Of a stretch of DNA of 64,000 nucleotides, positions 10,182-17,807 are shown piece by piece. Position numbers and translations under genes: made by a program. Source of the DNA: Oscillospiraceae bacterium. GTDB taxonomy: Bacteria; Bacillota; Clostridia; Oscillospirales; Ruminococcaceae. The notes below the pieces were generated by a model, which had not been told where the DNA came from, ran no database searches, and saw nothing but the letters and a program-made list of their open reading frames with translations. Position 1 is the first letter of the stretch, and every line of letters starts with the position of its first letter. Location: the NCBI GenBank assembly GCA_014799395.1, contig JAAVID010000064.1, positions 1-64,000 of the forward strand. The letters run 5' to 3'.

Positions 10182-10757
10182 ATGAAAACCGAAAAAAGAG
10201 ACTTTTTTAATATAAGAAGTATGGTGTTTATGGCGATATTCGCGGCGCTTATATGCGTTGCCGCGCCGTTTCAGATCCCGCTGCCGGGGCTTGTTCCCAT
10301 ATCGCTCGGAACGTTCGCGATCTACCTTACGGGCGCAATGCTCGGCGGCAAGCGCGGAACGGTTTCGGTTTGCGTGTATATACTGCTCGGCGCTGTCGGT
10401 CTTCCCGTTTTTACCGGATTTATGGGCGGCTTTGCGAAGCTTCTCGGTCCTACGGGCGGCTACATAATCGGGTATATCCCGCTGGTTCTGCTTACGGGTA
10501 TATTCTCGGATATGCCGTCTAAGAAGCACTGGACAATGCCCGTGGGAATGGTGCTCGGAACGGTGGCTTTGTACGCGTTCGGTACGGCTTGGTTTATGAT
10601 AATGAACGGTTCGCCGCTCGAGACTGCGCTTATGAACTGCGTGGTGCCGTTCCTTATCGGCGATACTATAAAGATAGTTCTGTCGACTATGATAGCGCTG
10701 CCGCTTAAGTCTCGTCTCAACGCCATTATCGGAGGAAACTCGGGGCTTGACAAGTGA
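10182..10757 (+). CDS. bioY: Biotin transporter S component BioY
   Basis: A 191-residue membrane protein with about six helices, the substrate-binding component of a biotin ECF transporter. Family features: the N-terminal MVFMAIFAALICVAAPFQIP, VPISLGTFAIYLTGAMLGG, and the conserved loop GLPVFTGFMGGFAKLLGPTG followed by GYIIGY. It lacks its own energising EcfAT genes here, so it probably uses a shared module encoded elsewhere. Its stop overlaps the GTG start of the next gene. Confidence 0.93.
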   Translation: MKTEKRDFFNIRSMVFMAIFAALICVAAPFQIPLPGLVPISLGTFAIYLTGAMLGGKRGTVSVCVYILLGAVGLPVFTGFMGGFAKLLGPTGGYIIGYIPLVLLTGIFSDMPSKKHWTMPVGMVLGTVALYAFGTAWFMIMNGSPLETALMNCVVPFLIGDTIKIVLSTMIALPLKSRLNAIIGGNSGLDK

Positions 10758-11719
10758 ACTCCGCGTTTGTAATAGCTTTTCAGGCGGGCGTGATGTTTAT
10801 ACTTATCGCGGCGGGGTATTTTCTGTACAAGAAAAAATTCCTCGGCGACGAGGCTACGCAGCAGTTATCCAACATCGCGATAACGCTTATCAACCCGATA
10901 GTTATCTTCAACGCCTACCAGACGGATTTTGACCCGTCGCTGTTCCGCGGGCTTATGTACGCGCTTCTGCTGGCGTTTATAGCGCAGACTATTCTTGTGT
11001 GCTCGGCGTACATAATGGTGCGCCCGAACCACAAAAGCGCGGAAATAGAGCGTTTTGCGCTCGGCTACTCGAACTGCGCGTTTATGGGCATACCGCTTAT
11101 CGAGGCGACGTTCGGCTCGGAGGGAGTTTTTTACCTCACCGCTTTTATCACGGCGTTCAACATATTTATGTGGACGCACGGCGTGGTGCTTATGGGCGGC
11201 TCGGAGAACAAAAGATCCCCGAAGGAACGCGCCGCGGAGACAGCAAAGATACTGCTTTCCCCCGCCATACTGTCGACGGTGCTGGGGCTGGTGTTCTTCT
11301 TTACGGGGCTGAGAATGCCGCGGATAATCCAACAGCCGCTGGGCTACCTCGGCGCGATGAACACTCCGCTCGCTATGCTCGTTTCGGGCGCGACTATCGC
11401 GAGGGTCGGGCTTCTTGGAGGGCTGAAAAACAAGCGCATATACTTTCTTCAGTCGTTCAAGCTGATTATCGTGCCTATGCTGCTCGCGGCGCTGTATGTT
11501 CCTATGGAGCTGTTCGGGGTGAGCCCGATAGTCGTAAACACGATGATACTTGCCGCAGCCGCGCCGACAGCCTCCGCGACGATAATGTTTTCGTACAAAT
11601 TCGGCAGAGACTCGGGCTACGCCTCCAATCACTTCGCAATGTCGACGATAGCGGGTATAGTTACAATGCCGCTCGTTCTGGCGTTCGCGCAAATGTTGGA
11701 AAGATTGTTTATTCCTTAA
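10754..11719 (+). CDS. AEC-family (auxin efflux carrier-like) transporter
   Basis: A 321-residue membrane protein with about ten helices in two halves, as in the AEC/PIN superfamily of organic acid or malonate exporters. Typical segments are the N-terminal GVMFILIAAGYFLYKK, ITLINPIVIFNAYQ, FGYSNCAFMGIPL-like YSNCAFMGIPLIEATFG, and the second-half LMSGATIA-like VSGATIARVG. Start is GTG at 10754, which overlaps the bioY stop and is the only start giving the full first helix. Substrate is unknown. It is the last gene of the plus-strand run. Confidence 0.88.
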   Translation: MNSAFVIAFQAGVMFILIAAGYFLYKKKFLGDEATQQLSNIAITLINPIVIFNAYQTDFDPSLFRGLMYALLLAFIAQTILVCSAYIMVRPNHKSAEIERFALGYSNCAFMGIPLIEATFGSEGVFYLTAFITAFNIFMWTHGVVLMGGSENKRSPKERAAETAKILLSPAILSTVLGLVFFFTGLRMPRIIQQPLGYLGAMNTPLAMLVSGATIARVGLLGGLKNKRIYFLQSFKLIIVPMLLAALYVPMELFGVSPIVVNTMILAAAAPTASATIMFSYKFGRDSGYASNHFAMSTIAGIVTMPLVLAFAQMLERLFIP

Positions 11720-11728
11720 TTGGTAAAT

Positions 11729-11756
11729 TTTTGTACAAAATTGCTAAATTAGCAAT
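11729..11756. repeat. Two adjacent AT-rich palindromes
   Basis: TTTTGTACAAAA (11729-11740) is a perfect 12-bp palindrome. ATTGCTAA-A-TTAGCAAT (11740-11756) follows it. They lie just after the AEC stop and 24 bp upstream of the -35 of the small-RNA promoter, so they could be operators for that promoter as easily as 3'-end structures. Confidence 0.45.
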
Positions 11757-11779
11757 ATAAAATTTGTGCGAAATTAGAA

Positions 11780-11808
11780 TTGAAAATCAAGACGGAAAAT
11801 GTTATAAT
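11780..11808 (+). promoter_or_regulatory. Promoter of a probable small RNA
   Basis: TTGAAA (11780-11785), 17-bp spacer, TATAAT (11803-11808). No convincing ORF follows before the terminator at 11935-11968. Confidence 0.75.
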
Positions 11809-11814
11809 TTAATT

Positions 11815-11968
11815 ACAATAAATTTGCGAGATAGTATTGTAGCTTTATGCTTACATACTTCTTAATATATTTTCCCCAATTATTTTCAGTCTGATCTGTT
11901 TTCCCCAAACAGGTCGACGGTTTGATTTGACTTTCCGCGGACACCCCCTTGTCCGTGGCTTTTTTTTT
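11815..11968 (+). ncRNA. Candidate C-rich trans-acting small RNA (about 154 nt)
   Basis: A consensus promoter and a strong terminator bracket about 154 nt with no ORF that has a ribosome site. Three C-rich patches are seen: TTTTCCCCAA at 11870-11879, the same ten bases at 11899-11908, and CACCCCCTTG in the terminator loop (11942-11951). The second patch forms the loop of a hairpin, CTGTTT (11896-11901) / AAACAG (11907-11912), with loop TCCCC. Exposed UCCC(C) loops are the hallmark of Gram-positive sRNAs such as RsaE/RoxS that pair with Shine-Dalgarno sequences. The role is inferred from this resemblance only. Confidence 0.65.
11935..11968 (+). terminator. Terminator of the candidate small RNA
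   Basis: CCGCGGACA (11935-11943) pairs with TGTCCGTGG (11950-11958), followed by C and nine T. The loop is C-rich. Confidence 0.9.
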
Positions 11969-11977
11969 ACAATAATG

Positions 11978-12065
11978 ATCCCCGTCTAAGCGATCGCCTT
12001 GACGGGGATATTGATTTGCAGAAAAAGTTATTTTGACCCGCATTTGCCGGACTGTCGGGAAATGC
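11978..12065 (-). terminator. Hairpins downstream of the ABC operon
   Basis: Two stems lie past the last gene of the minus-strand operon: GCATTT (12040-12045) / AAATGC (12060-12065), and a 9-bp stem ATCCCCGTC (11978-11986) / GACGGGGAT (12001-12009). Neither has a tight T run on the minus strand, so termination is only probable. Confidence 0.4.
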
Positions 12066-12079
12066 GTCGCAATGGCTGT

Positions 12080-12220
12080 TTAGTGGTTGACATTGTAAAT
12101 AAACTCGCCTATGTCCGTACCCACTCTTGTGCCTGCGTATGCGGAGAAAATCACGCAGACAACAAGCGCCGCAATACATACGCCGATAACCAAGCCCTTG
12201 GTTTTCTTGTCTTTATCCAT
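12080..12220 (-). CDS. Small single-helix membrane protein of the ABC operon
   Basis: A 46-residue ORF with an AGGAGG site 5-7 bases before ATG 12220 and stop at 12080. It has a basic start (MDKDKKTKG), one hydrophobic helix (about 9-30), and a short polar tail. It lies 12 bp after the ABC permease on the same strand. I recognise no family. The position suggests an accessory subunit of the exporter. Confidence 0.7.
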   Translation of the reverse strand: MDKDKKTKGLVIGVCIAALVVCVIFSAYAGTRVGTDIGEFIYNVNH

Positions 12221-12232
12221 AGCGACCTCCTA

Positions 12233-13132
12233 TCAGAATTCGGGGCGTTCTTCCTCGGTGTTGTCGATCTTCTTTGCGTTGAGAACTCCAAGCGAAAGGA
12301 AGAACATCATCACCGCTATCACAAGCGAGATCGCTATGCCGACTATAATGCTCGGCATACTTCCCGAAATGTCGAAGTCCTCCATGATCATATAACTCGG
12401 CAGGGTGACAAGCGTGAACGGGTTGTAGTCAATTAAGCCCATACTGTTGAATATCGTCTGGAGGAACGACTGCCCGAAGAAAATGACGACCGTCGCCACG
12501 CCGGGGCGCGAGGTGCATAATCCCACCGCGAGGTATACGCAGGTCAGAAACAGCGTGTATACCGAGTACATAAGCGTACACAGCAGAATAACCTCCGCCG
12601 AGACCTTATTGTTGGGGAAGAACGCGTTGCAGAACGCGCCGGTAATGGGAACGCTTACCGCCGTCACCGCGAACACGGTCAAGGGGTAAATAACGAACTT
12701 GGGGATAAGGTAATTTTTGTACTCGAGACCGCTGCACATCGGAACTATCGTCGCGCGCTTTTTCTGCTCGCCGCCCGCCGCCGCCATAAGCAGGAGCATA
12801 ACGATAAGCATGGACATACCCGCAAAGCTCGCTATCGCAGTCGAGAATATCATTCCCGCGTCGGAATACACGGCTACTATCTCGTCCATTCCGATATTGC
12901 CGAAAATCTCGTTGAAATCGCCGCCCATTCCCGCGGAAGCGTAGGTCGAAGCGAACACTGTGTTTCCCGAACCGTCGGGCGAGCCGTACACCATTTCCAT
13001 CATAACGCTCGCCATTTTAAAAATTATCGGGTTTGAAAGTGCGAACGCCAAAATAGCCGCGATAACTCCGATTATCCTGCCCGTGCGGGCGAAATGCGCC
13101 CATTCCTTTTTAAAGCTGTACTTTAACTGCAT
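12233..13132 (-). CDS. ABC-2 type transporter permease
   Basis: A 299-residue membrane protein with about six helices: one near residues 18-40, a long extracellular loop rich in Gly/Ser, then five in the C-terminal two thirds. It is the likely export channel for the ATPase encoded just upstream. ATG 13132 is chosen over an upstream in-frame ATG (13165) because it follows directly after the ATPase stop with a GGTGG site, while the longer form would overlap the ATPase by 32 bp. The substrate is unknown; small peptides, lipids or drugs are possible. Confidence 0.85.
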   Translation of the reverse strand: MQLKYSFKKEWAHFARTGRIIGVIAAILAFALSNPIIFKMASVMMEMVYGSPDGSGNTVFASTYASAGMGGDFNEIFGNIGMDEIVAVYSDAGMIFSTAIASFAGMSMLIVMLLLMAAAGGEQKKRATIVPMCSGLEYKNYLIPKFVIYPLTVFAVTAVSVPITGAFCNAFFPNNKVSAEVILLCTLMYSVYTLFLTCVYLAVGLCTSRPGVATVVIFFGQSFLQTIFNSMGLIDYNPFTLVTLPSYMIMEDFDISGSMPSIIVGIAISLVIAVMMFFLSLGVLNAKKIDNTEEERPEF

Positions 13133-13133
13133 A

Positions 13134-14024
13134 TCAGCCCACCACCTTTCTGAAAACTTCCTCAAGCGTCGCCGTGCCGATATTAAAGCTCTCCGCTATT
13201 ATGTCGTTATCGGCGAGCAGGCGCATAAGGCGCTTTGCGGTGTCCTCGACGTTGTCCGTGCCAAAACGGAACAATCCCGTTTCGTTGTCGAACTCCGCCC
13301 TTGCGAAATCCGCCTTTAACAGCACTATCTTGCTCTCCTGCGTGAGATTTCTCACCTTTACGTTTACGATGTCGCCGCCGTGCTTGCGCATTATCGCGCC
13401 TATCTCGCCTTCCTCGGCGAGCACGCCGCCGTTCATAATGCCGATACGGTTCGCCACGCGCTCAACGTCCGAAAGGATATGCGTTGACAGAACGATAGTA
13501 CACCCCATAGCCTTTAATCTGTTGATGATGTTTATGACCTCGACGCGGCCTTGCGGGTCAAGCGCGGAGGTCGGCTCGTCGAAGATCAGCAGCTCGGGAT
13601 TGCGGAATATCGCCGCGCCCATTCCGAGCCTTTGGGTCATACCGCGCGAAAAGCCCTTTGTGCGCCTGTCCGCGGCGTCGCGCAAGCCCACTATCTCGAG
13701 GACTTCATCGGTGCGCTTGGAAATATCGCTCTCATACCCCGCGCACGCCGCGATATATTCAAGATACTCCCTCGCGGTCATATACCCGAAAATAGTCGGG
13801 CTTTCGGGAAGATAGCCTATTTTTATTTTGCGCTCGCCGTCTCCGAGCTTGATGTCGCCCTCGTCCTTGGGGATAACGTTTGCGATAATATTCATCGTTG
13901 TCGTCTTTCCGCAGCCGTTGCGGCCGAGAAATCCGTACACGTCGCCGTCGTTGATGTCCATATTCAGCCCGCGGAGCACGGGGAACTGCTTGTAGCTTTT
14001 TTTCAGGTTCCTTATACTGACCAT
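13134..14024 (-). CDS. ABC transporter ATP-binding protein
   Basis: A 296-residue ATPase of the CcmA/NatA type. Walker A is GRNGCGKTT (about 35-43), the signature is FSRGMTQRLGMG, Walker B is ELLIFDEPTSALDP, and the switch His is in LSTHILSD. A C-terminal extension of about 75 residues follows the nucleotide domain, as in multidrug and bacitracin type exporters. It is the first gene of a three-gene minus-strand operon (ATPase, permease, 46-residue protein) driven from a promoter at 14095-14123. Confidence 0.94.
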   Translation of the reverse strand: MVSIRNLKKSYKQFPVLRGLNMDINDGDVYGFLGRNGCGKTTTMNIIANVIPKDEGDIKLGDGERKIKIGYLPESPTIFGYMTAREYLEYIAACAGYESDISKRTDEVLEIVGLRDAADRRTKGFSRGMTQRLGMGAAIFRNPELLIFDEPTSALDPQGRVEVINIINRLKAMGCTIVLSTHILSDVERVANRIGIMNGGVLAEEGEIGAIMRKHGGDIVNVKVRNLTQESKIVLLKADFARAEFDNETGLFRFGTDNVEDTAKRLMRLLADNDIIAESFNIGTATLEEVFRKVVG

Positions 14025-14094
14025 AGATTTTCTCCTTAAAATCTAAAATACTGTTATGGGATGGCTGTTGATATTGTGCATACGCCATATATAC

Positions 14095-14123
14095 AATATA
14101 GCACATCTCTCTGTGTTTGTCAA
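14095..14123 (-). promoter_or_regulatory. Promoter of the ABC operon
   Basis: On the minus strand TTGACA (complement of 14118-14123), 17-bp spacer, TATATT (complement of 14095-14100). Confidence 0.75.
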
Positions 14124-14158
14124 TAAGTTTTTTGAAAATTTTTTCATTTTTTTGACCC

Positions 14159-14187
14159 TTTACATTATGCTCGTTTTGTGGTACAAT
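14159..14187 (+). promoter_or_regulatory. Promoter of the tandem HAD genes
   Basis: TTTACA (14159-14164), 17-bp spacer, TACAAT (14182-14187). The expected start of transcription is near 14194, leaving at most about a dozen bases of leader before the first gene. Confidence 0.65.
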
Positions 14188-14204
14188 ATAATAGGGTGAT
14201 TATT

Positions 14205-14747
14205 TTGGACAAGAAGTTTTACATATTTGACCTTGACGGCACTCTCTGCGACAGTATGGGGCTTTGGCGGCGCGAGACCGCTCATATCGATAATTTCCGC
14301 GATTTTAAGCTTATGGAGCCCGCCTATCAAAAAATGCGCGAGCATTACCGCAATGAAGTCCAACTAAAGCAGGGCGTGAGGGAGTTCCTCGAAAACGCGC
14401 GCGCCGAGGGCGTTAAGATGTGCATTGCCACGGGAACGCGCCGCGACGTAGCCGAGCCGTTTCTGGAGCGGACGGGAATTATGGAGTTTATGGAGTTCTT
14501 TATCGACTGCCACGAGGTCGGGCGGTTCAAGGAGCACCCCGACATTTATCTTATCGCGGCGGAGCGTCTGGGCGCGGAGATCTCGGAGTGCGCGGTATTC
14601 GAGGACTCGGATTACAGCGCCGAGACCGCAAAGAAAGCGGGATTTTACGTTGTCGGGATAATCGACGAGGTAACAGGCACGGATGGCGATGTGCGCGGAT
14701 TCTCCGATATTATAATAGAGGACTGGCGCGAATTTGCCCGCGTATGA
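14205..14747 (+). CDS. HAD-superfamily phosphatase, first tandem copy
   Basis: A 180-residue HAD hydrolase, a small phosphatase of unknown substrate. Motif I is FDLDGTLCDS with the nucleophile Asp near the N-terminus, motif II is CIATGT, and the later acidic motif is FEDSDYSAETAKKAGF. The cap is helical, as in beta-phosphoglucomutase-like members. ATG 14178 cannot be the start because it lies in the -10 region. I choose TTG 14205, which follows AGGGTG and matches the second copy, over the in-frame GTG 14196. The leader is then extremely short. The next gene is a clear duplicate. Confidence 0.85.
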   Translation: MDKKFYIFDLDGTLCDSMGLWRRETAHIDNFRDFKLMEPAYQKMREHYRNEVQLKQGVREFLENARAEGVKMCIATGTRRDVAEPFLERTGIMEFMEFFIDCHEVGRFKEHPDIYLIAAERLGAEISECAVFEDSDYSAETAKKAGFYVVGIIDEVTGTDGDVRGFSDIIIEDWREFARV

Positions 14748-14770
14748 CCTTGTTTCAGAGGGTGATTATT

Positions 14771-15319
14771 TTGAACAAAAAATTTTACATATTCGATATG
14801 GACGGCACGCTCTGCGACAGCAACGGGTGGTGGCGCAAGGCTTCCGAGGGCGTTACGGATTTCAGCAGCCGAGAGTCGCTGGAGGGTATCTTCCGCAAAA
14901 TGCGCGAGTATTACCGAAACGGCGTTGAGCTTAAGGACGGCGTTCGGGAGTTTCTGGAGAAGTCGCGTGCCGAGGGCATTAAAATGTGCATTGCCACGGG
15001 AACGCGCCGCGACATTGTTGAGCCGTTTCTCCGGCGGTCGGGGATAATGGAGTTTATGGAGTTCTTTATCGACTGCGACGAGGTCGGAAAAACCAAGGGA
15101 CACCCCGACATTTTTTTACGGTCGGCGGAACGTCTGGGCGCGGAGATCTCGGAGTGCGTCGTTTTCGAGGACACGGAGCACTGCGCGAAAACCGCAAAAA
15201 ACGCGGGTTTTTACGTTGTCGGCATAATCGACGAGATAACGAGTACCGAGGGCGACGTTCGCGGATATTCCGATATGATAATAGAGGACTGGCGCGGACT
15301 TGACCTCTCGCGCGTATGA
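14771..15319 (+). CDS. HAD-superfamily phosphatase, second tandem copy
   Basis: A 182-residue HAD hydrolase that is a close paralogue of the gene 23 bp upstream. It shares FYIFDMDGTLCDS, GVREFLE, KMCIATGTRRD, GIMEFMEFFIDC and ERLGAEISEC almost residue for residue, while the cap differs more. The ribosome site and start (GGGTGATTATTTTG) were duplicated along with the coding part, supporting the TTG start in both. The Asp nucleophile and Lys/Asp motifs are intact, so both copies should be active. Divergence in the cap hints at different substrates. Confidence 0.85.
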   Translation: MNKKFYIFDMDGTLCDSNGWWRKASEGVTDFSSRESLEGIFRKMREYYRNGVELKDGVREFLEKSRAEGIKMCIATGTRRDIVEPFLRRSGIMEFMEFFIDCDEVGKTKGHPDIFLRSAERLGAEISECVVFEDTEHCAKTAKNAGFYVVGIIDEITSTEGDVRGYSDMIIEDWRGLDLSRV

Positions 15320-15353
15320 AAGATTTCGACGGCGTTCGGGTAAAGCGAAACGC

Positions 15354-15382
15354 TTGAAATTTGCGCGGTATCGTGTTATAAT
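15354..15382 (+). promoter_or_regulatory. purD promoter
   Basis: TTGAAA (15354-15359), 17-bp spacer, TATAAT (15377-15382). The leader is only about 25 nt, so no purine riboswitch is present. Confidence 0.75.
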
Positions 15383-15413
15383 TAAGTATATTATTGAAAG
15401 GACATTTTTTATT

Positions 15414-16685
15414 ATGAACATTCTGATTATAGGCGGCGGCGGTCGTGAACACGCAATAGCGGCGGCTTTGGCGAAGTCTCCCAAGGTAGATAAGCTGTAC
15501 TGCGCTCCGGGCAACGGCGGTATCTCGGCGCTTGCGGAGTGCTTCCCCGAGGTAAAGGCTACGGACATTGACGGCGCGGTGGCGTTAGCGAAAAAGCTGA
15601 ACCCCGACTATGTTTTCGTAGCGCCCGACGACCCTCTGGTAATGGGTATGGTCGACAAGCTGGAAGCGGAGGGCTTCAAGACGTTCGGTCCACGCGCAAA
15701 CGCGGCTATTCTCGAGGGAAGCAAGGCGTTCTCAAAGGGGATAATGAAGAAGTACGGCATACCGACGGCGGCGTATGAAACGTTCACGGACGAGGACAAG
15801 GCGGTCGCGTACATAAAGGAGCAGAACAGCTATCCCGCCGTTATCAAGGCAGACGGTCTCGCGCTCGGCAAGGGCGTTATAATCGCAAAGGACTTTGAAG
15901 AAGCTAAAGCGGCAGTCCACTCTATGCTGGTTGACGGAAAATTCGGCAAGAGCGGCTCGGAGATAGTAGTCGAGGAGTTTATGGACGGCACGGAGGTCAC
16001 GGTGCTGGCGTTCACGGACGGCAAGAGCGTAAAGCCTATGGTGTCGTCAATGGATCACAAACGCGCCTACGACAACGACGAGGGCTTGAACACGGGCGGC
16101 ATGGGAACGATAGCGCCCAATCCCCTGTATACTCCCGAAATAGCAAAAGAATGTATGGAAAATATATTCCTCCCGACCGTAAAGGCGATGAGCGCGGAGG
16201 GCAGACCGTTCAAGGGCTGTCTGTATTTCGGGCTGATGCTGACGAAAAACGGCGCAAAGGTAGTCGAATACAACTGCCGTTTCGGCGATCCCGAAACGCA
16301 GGTCGTTCTGCCGCTGCTGGAGACGGACTTAGTCGATATTATGGAGGCTATCACCGAGGAGCGTCTCGGCGAGCTGGATATCAAGTGGAGCGGCAAGTCC
16401 TGCGCGTGCGTTGTAATGGCAAGCGGAGGATACCCCGAAAAGTACGAGACGGGCAAGCCGATAAGCGGACTTGACGAAAAAGGTCAGTGCGCGGGCGCTT
16501 ATGTTTATCACGCGGGCACTAAGCTCGACAACGGAAAGTATCTCACCGCGGGCGGACGTGTTCTCGGCGTTACGGCAACGGGCGACGGTTTAAAGTCGGC
16601 GCTTGATTCCGCGTATAAAGCGGTAGAGGGCATTTCGTTCGATAAGGCTCATTACAGACACGACATCGGTAAAAAAGCATTATGA
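15414..16685 (+). CDS. purD: Phosphoribosylamine-glycine ligase
   Basis: A 423-residue ATP-grasp enzyme that joins glycine to phosphoribosylamine, step two of purine synthesis. N-terminal MNILIIGGGGREHAIA, KADGLALGKGV, EEFMDGTEVTV, NTGGMGTIAPNP and YNCRFGDPETQVVLP are all typical. ATG 15414 is chosen because longer in-frame starts would lie before the promoter. The gene stands apart from other pur genes. Its stop overlaps the start of the next gene (TATGA). Confidence 0.97.
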   Translation: MNILIIGGGGREHAIAAALAKSPKVDKLYCAPGNGGISALAECFPEVKATDIDGAVALAKKLNPDYVFVAPDDPLVMGMVDKLEAEGFKTFGPRANAAILEGSKAFSKGIMKKYGIPTAAYETFTDEDKAVAYIKEQNSYPAVIKADGLALGKGVIIAKDFEEAKAAVHSMLVDGKFGKSGSEIVVEEFMDGTEVTVLAFTDGKSVKPMVSSMDHKRAYDNDEGLNTGGMGTIAPNPLYTPEIAKECMENIFLPTVKAMSAEGRPFKGCLYFGLMLTKNGAKVVEYNCRFGDPETQVVLPLLETDLVDIMEAITEERLGELDIKWSGKSCACVVMASGGYPEKYETGKPISGLDEKGQCAGAYVYHAGTKLDNGKYLTAGGRVLGVTATGDGLKSALDSAYKAVEGISFDKAHYRHDIGKKAL

Positions 16686-17797
16686 TATATAATTATGTTG
16701 CTCCCTGCCATTTCGGTTTGGAGAAAACTCTTACTTTTGAGATAAAGAAAATCGGCGGCGAGAACGTCCGCGCGGAAAACGGGAGAGTGTTCTTTTCGGG
16801 CGGCGCGGAGGTCTGCGCAAAGGCCAATGTGTTCCTGCGGACGGCGGAGCGCGTGTGCGTGGTGCTCGGACAGTTCAAGGCGGTCACGTTTGACGAGCTG
16901 TTCGAGGGAATTCGTAAACTCCCGTTGTCGGAATTTATCGGGAAGAACGATAAGTTCCCGAATAACGGGCACTCGCTGAATTCCAAGCTCACAAGTGTTC
17001 CGGCGATACAGAAGATCGTTAAAAAGTCAATGGCGGTAAATCTCGGCAAGGCTTACGGCATGGGAGTTATGCCCGAGAGCGGCAGGGAATGCCGCATACG
17101 GTTCTCGCTGATGAAGGACGAGTTCACGCTTATGCTCGACACGAGCGGACAGGGCTTGCACAAGCGCGGCTACCGCCGTGACAGCAACGCCGCGCCTATC
17201 CGCGAAACGCTGGCGGCTGGTATAGTCGATATTGCGCGTGTGCGCGACGGCGACATTATCTGCGACCCGTTCTGCGGCTCGGGAACGCTGTTGATAGAGT
17301 CCGCGATGAAAGCGCTGAATATCGCCCCGGGACTGAACCGCCGCTTTGACGGCGAGCATATGAAGTTCCTCCCCGAAAGCGTGTGGACGTCCGCGCGTGA
17401 GGAGGCGCAGTCTCTTATTAAAGAGGACGGCGAATTCCGCGCGGTCGGTTTCGATATTGACAAGGAGTGCGTGGATTTGACCGCGGCGAACGCGAAAATA
17501 GCGGGGGTCGGCGAATATATCACGGTCGAGCGGCGGGATATACGCGATTTCGCCTATCCCGAAAACGCGGTCAAAATACTCACAAATCCGCCCTATGGTG
17601 AGCGTATGCTCGAAATATCCGAGGCGCGGGAGATATACGGGACTATGGGCGAAAGGCTTCTTCCGCTGAACGGGAATCAGCTTTATGCGATAACTCCCGA
17701 CGAGGAATTTGAGGATATTTTCGGCGCGAAAGCCGACAAAAACAGAAAGCTCTACAACGGTATGATGATGTGCAGACTTTATTCGTATTTCAGGTGA
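16682..17797 (+). CDS. THUMP-domain class I rRNA methyltransferase (RlmL/YpsC type)
   Basis: A 371-residue protein with an N-terminal THUMP RNA-binding domain (about 45-155) and a C-terminal UPF0020/N6-DNA-methylase-like domain. SAM-binding and catalytic signatures are DPFCGSGTLLIESA and LTNPPYGERM. Relatives of this length, such as YpsC, modify 23S rRNA at a guanine N2. The start overlaps the purD stop, so it is translated with purD, a link with no known functional reason. Confidence 0.88.
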   Translation: MIYNYVAPCHFGLEKTLTFEIKKIGGENVRAENGRVFFSGGAEVCAKANVFLRTAERVCVVLGQFKAVTFDELFEGIRKLPLSEFIGKNDKFPNNGHSLNSKLTSVPAIQKIVKKSMAVNLGKAYGMGVMPESGRECRIRFSLMKDEFTLMLDTSGQGLHKRGYRRDSNAAPIRETLAAGIVDIARVRDGDIICDPFCGSGTLLIESAMKALNIAPGLNRRFDGEHMKFLPESVWTSAREEAQSLIKEDGEFRAVGFDIDKECVDLTAANAKIAGVGEYITVERRDIRDFAYPENAVKILTNPPYGERMLEISEAREIYGTMGERLLPLNGNQLYAITPDEEFEDIFGAKADKNRKLYNGMMMCRLYSYFR

Positions 17798-17807
17798 ACA
17801 ATAAGCA

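Noticed and set aside
11844-11895. Short ORF within the candidate small RNA
   Set aside because: About 15 codons with no ribosome site; the C-rich loops and terminator fit a non-coding RNA better.
14178-14204. Upstream ATG as start for the first HAD gene
   Set aside because: It lies between the -35 and -10 boxes, so it would not be transcribed; the second copy supports the later TTG start.
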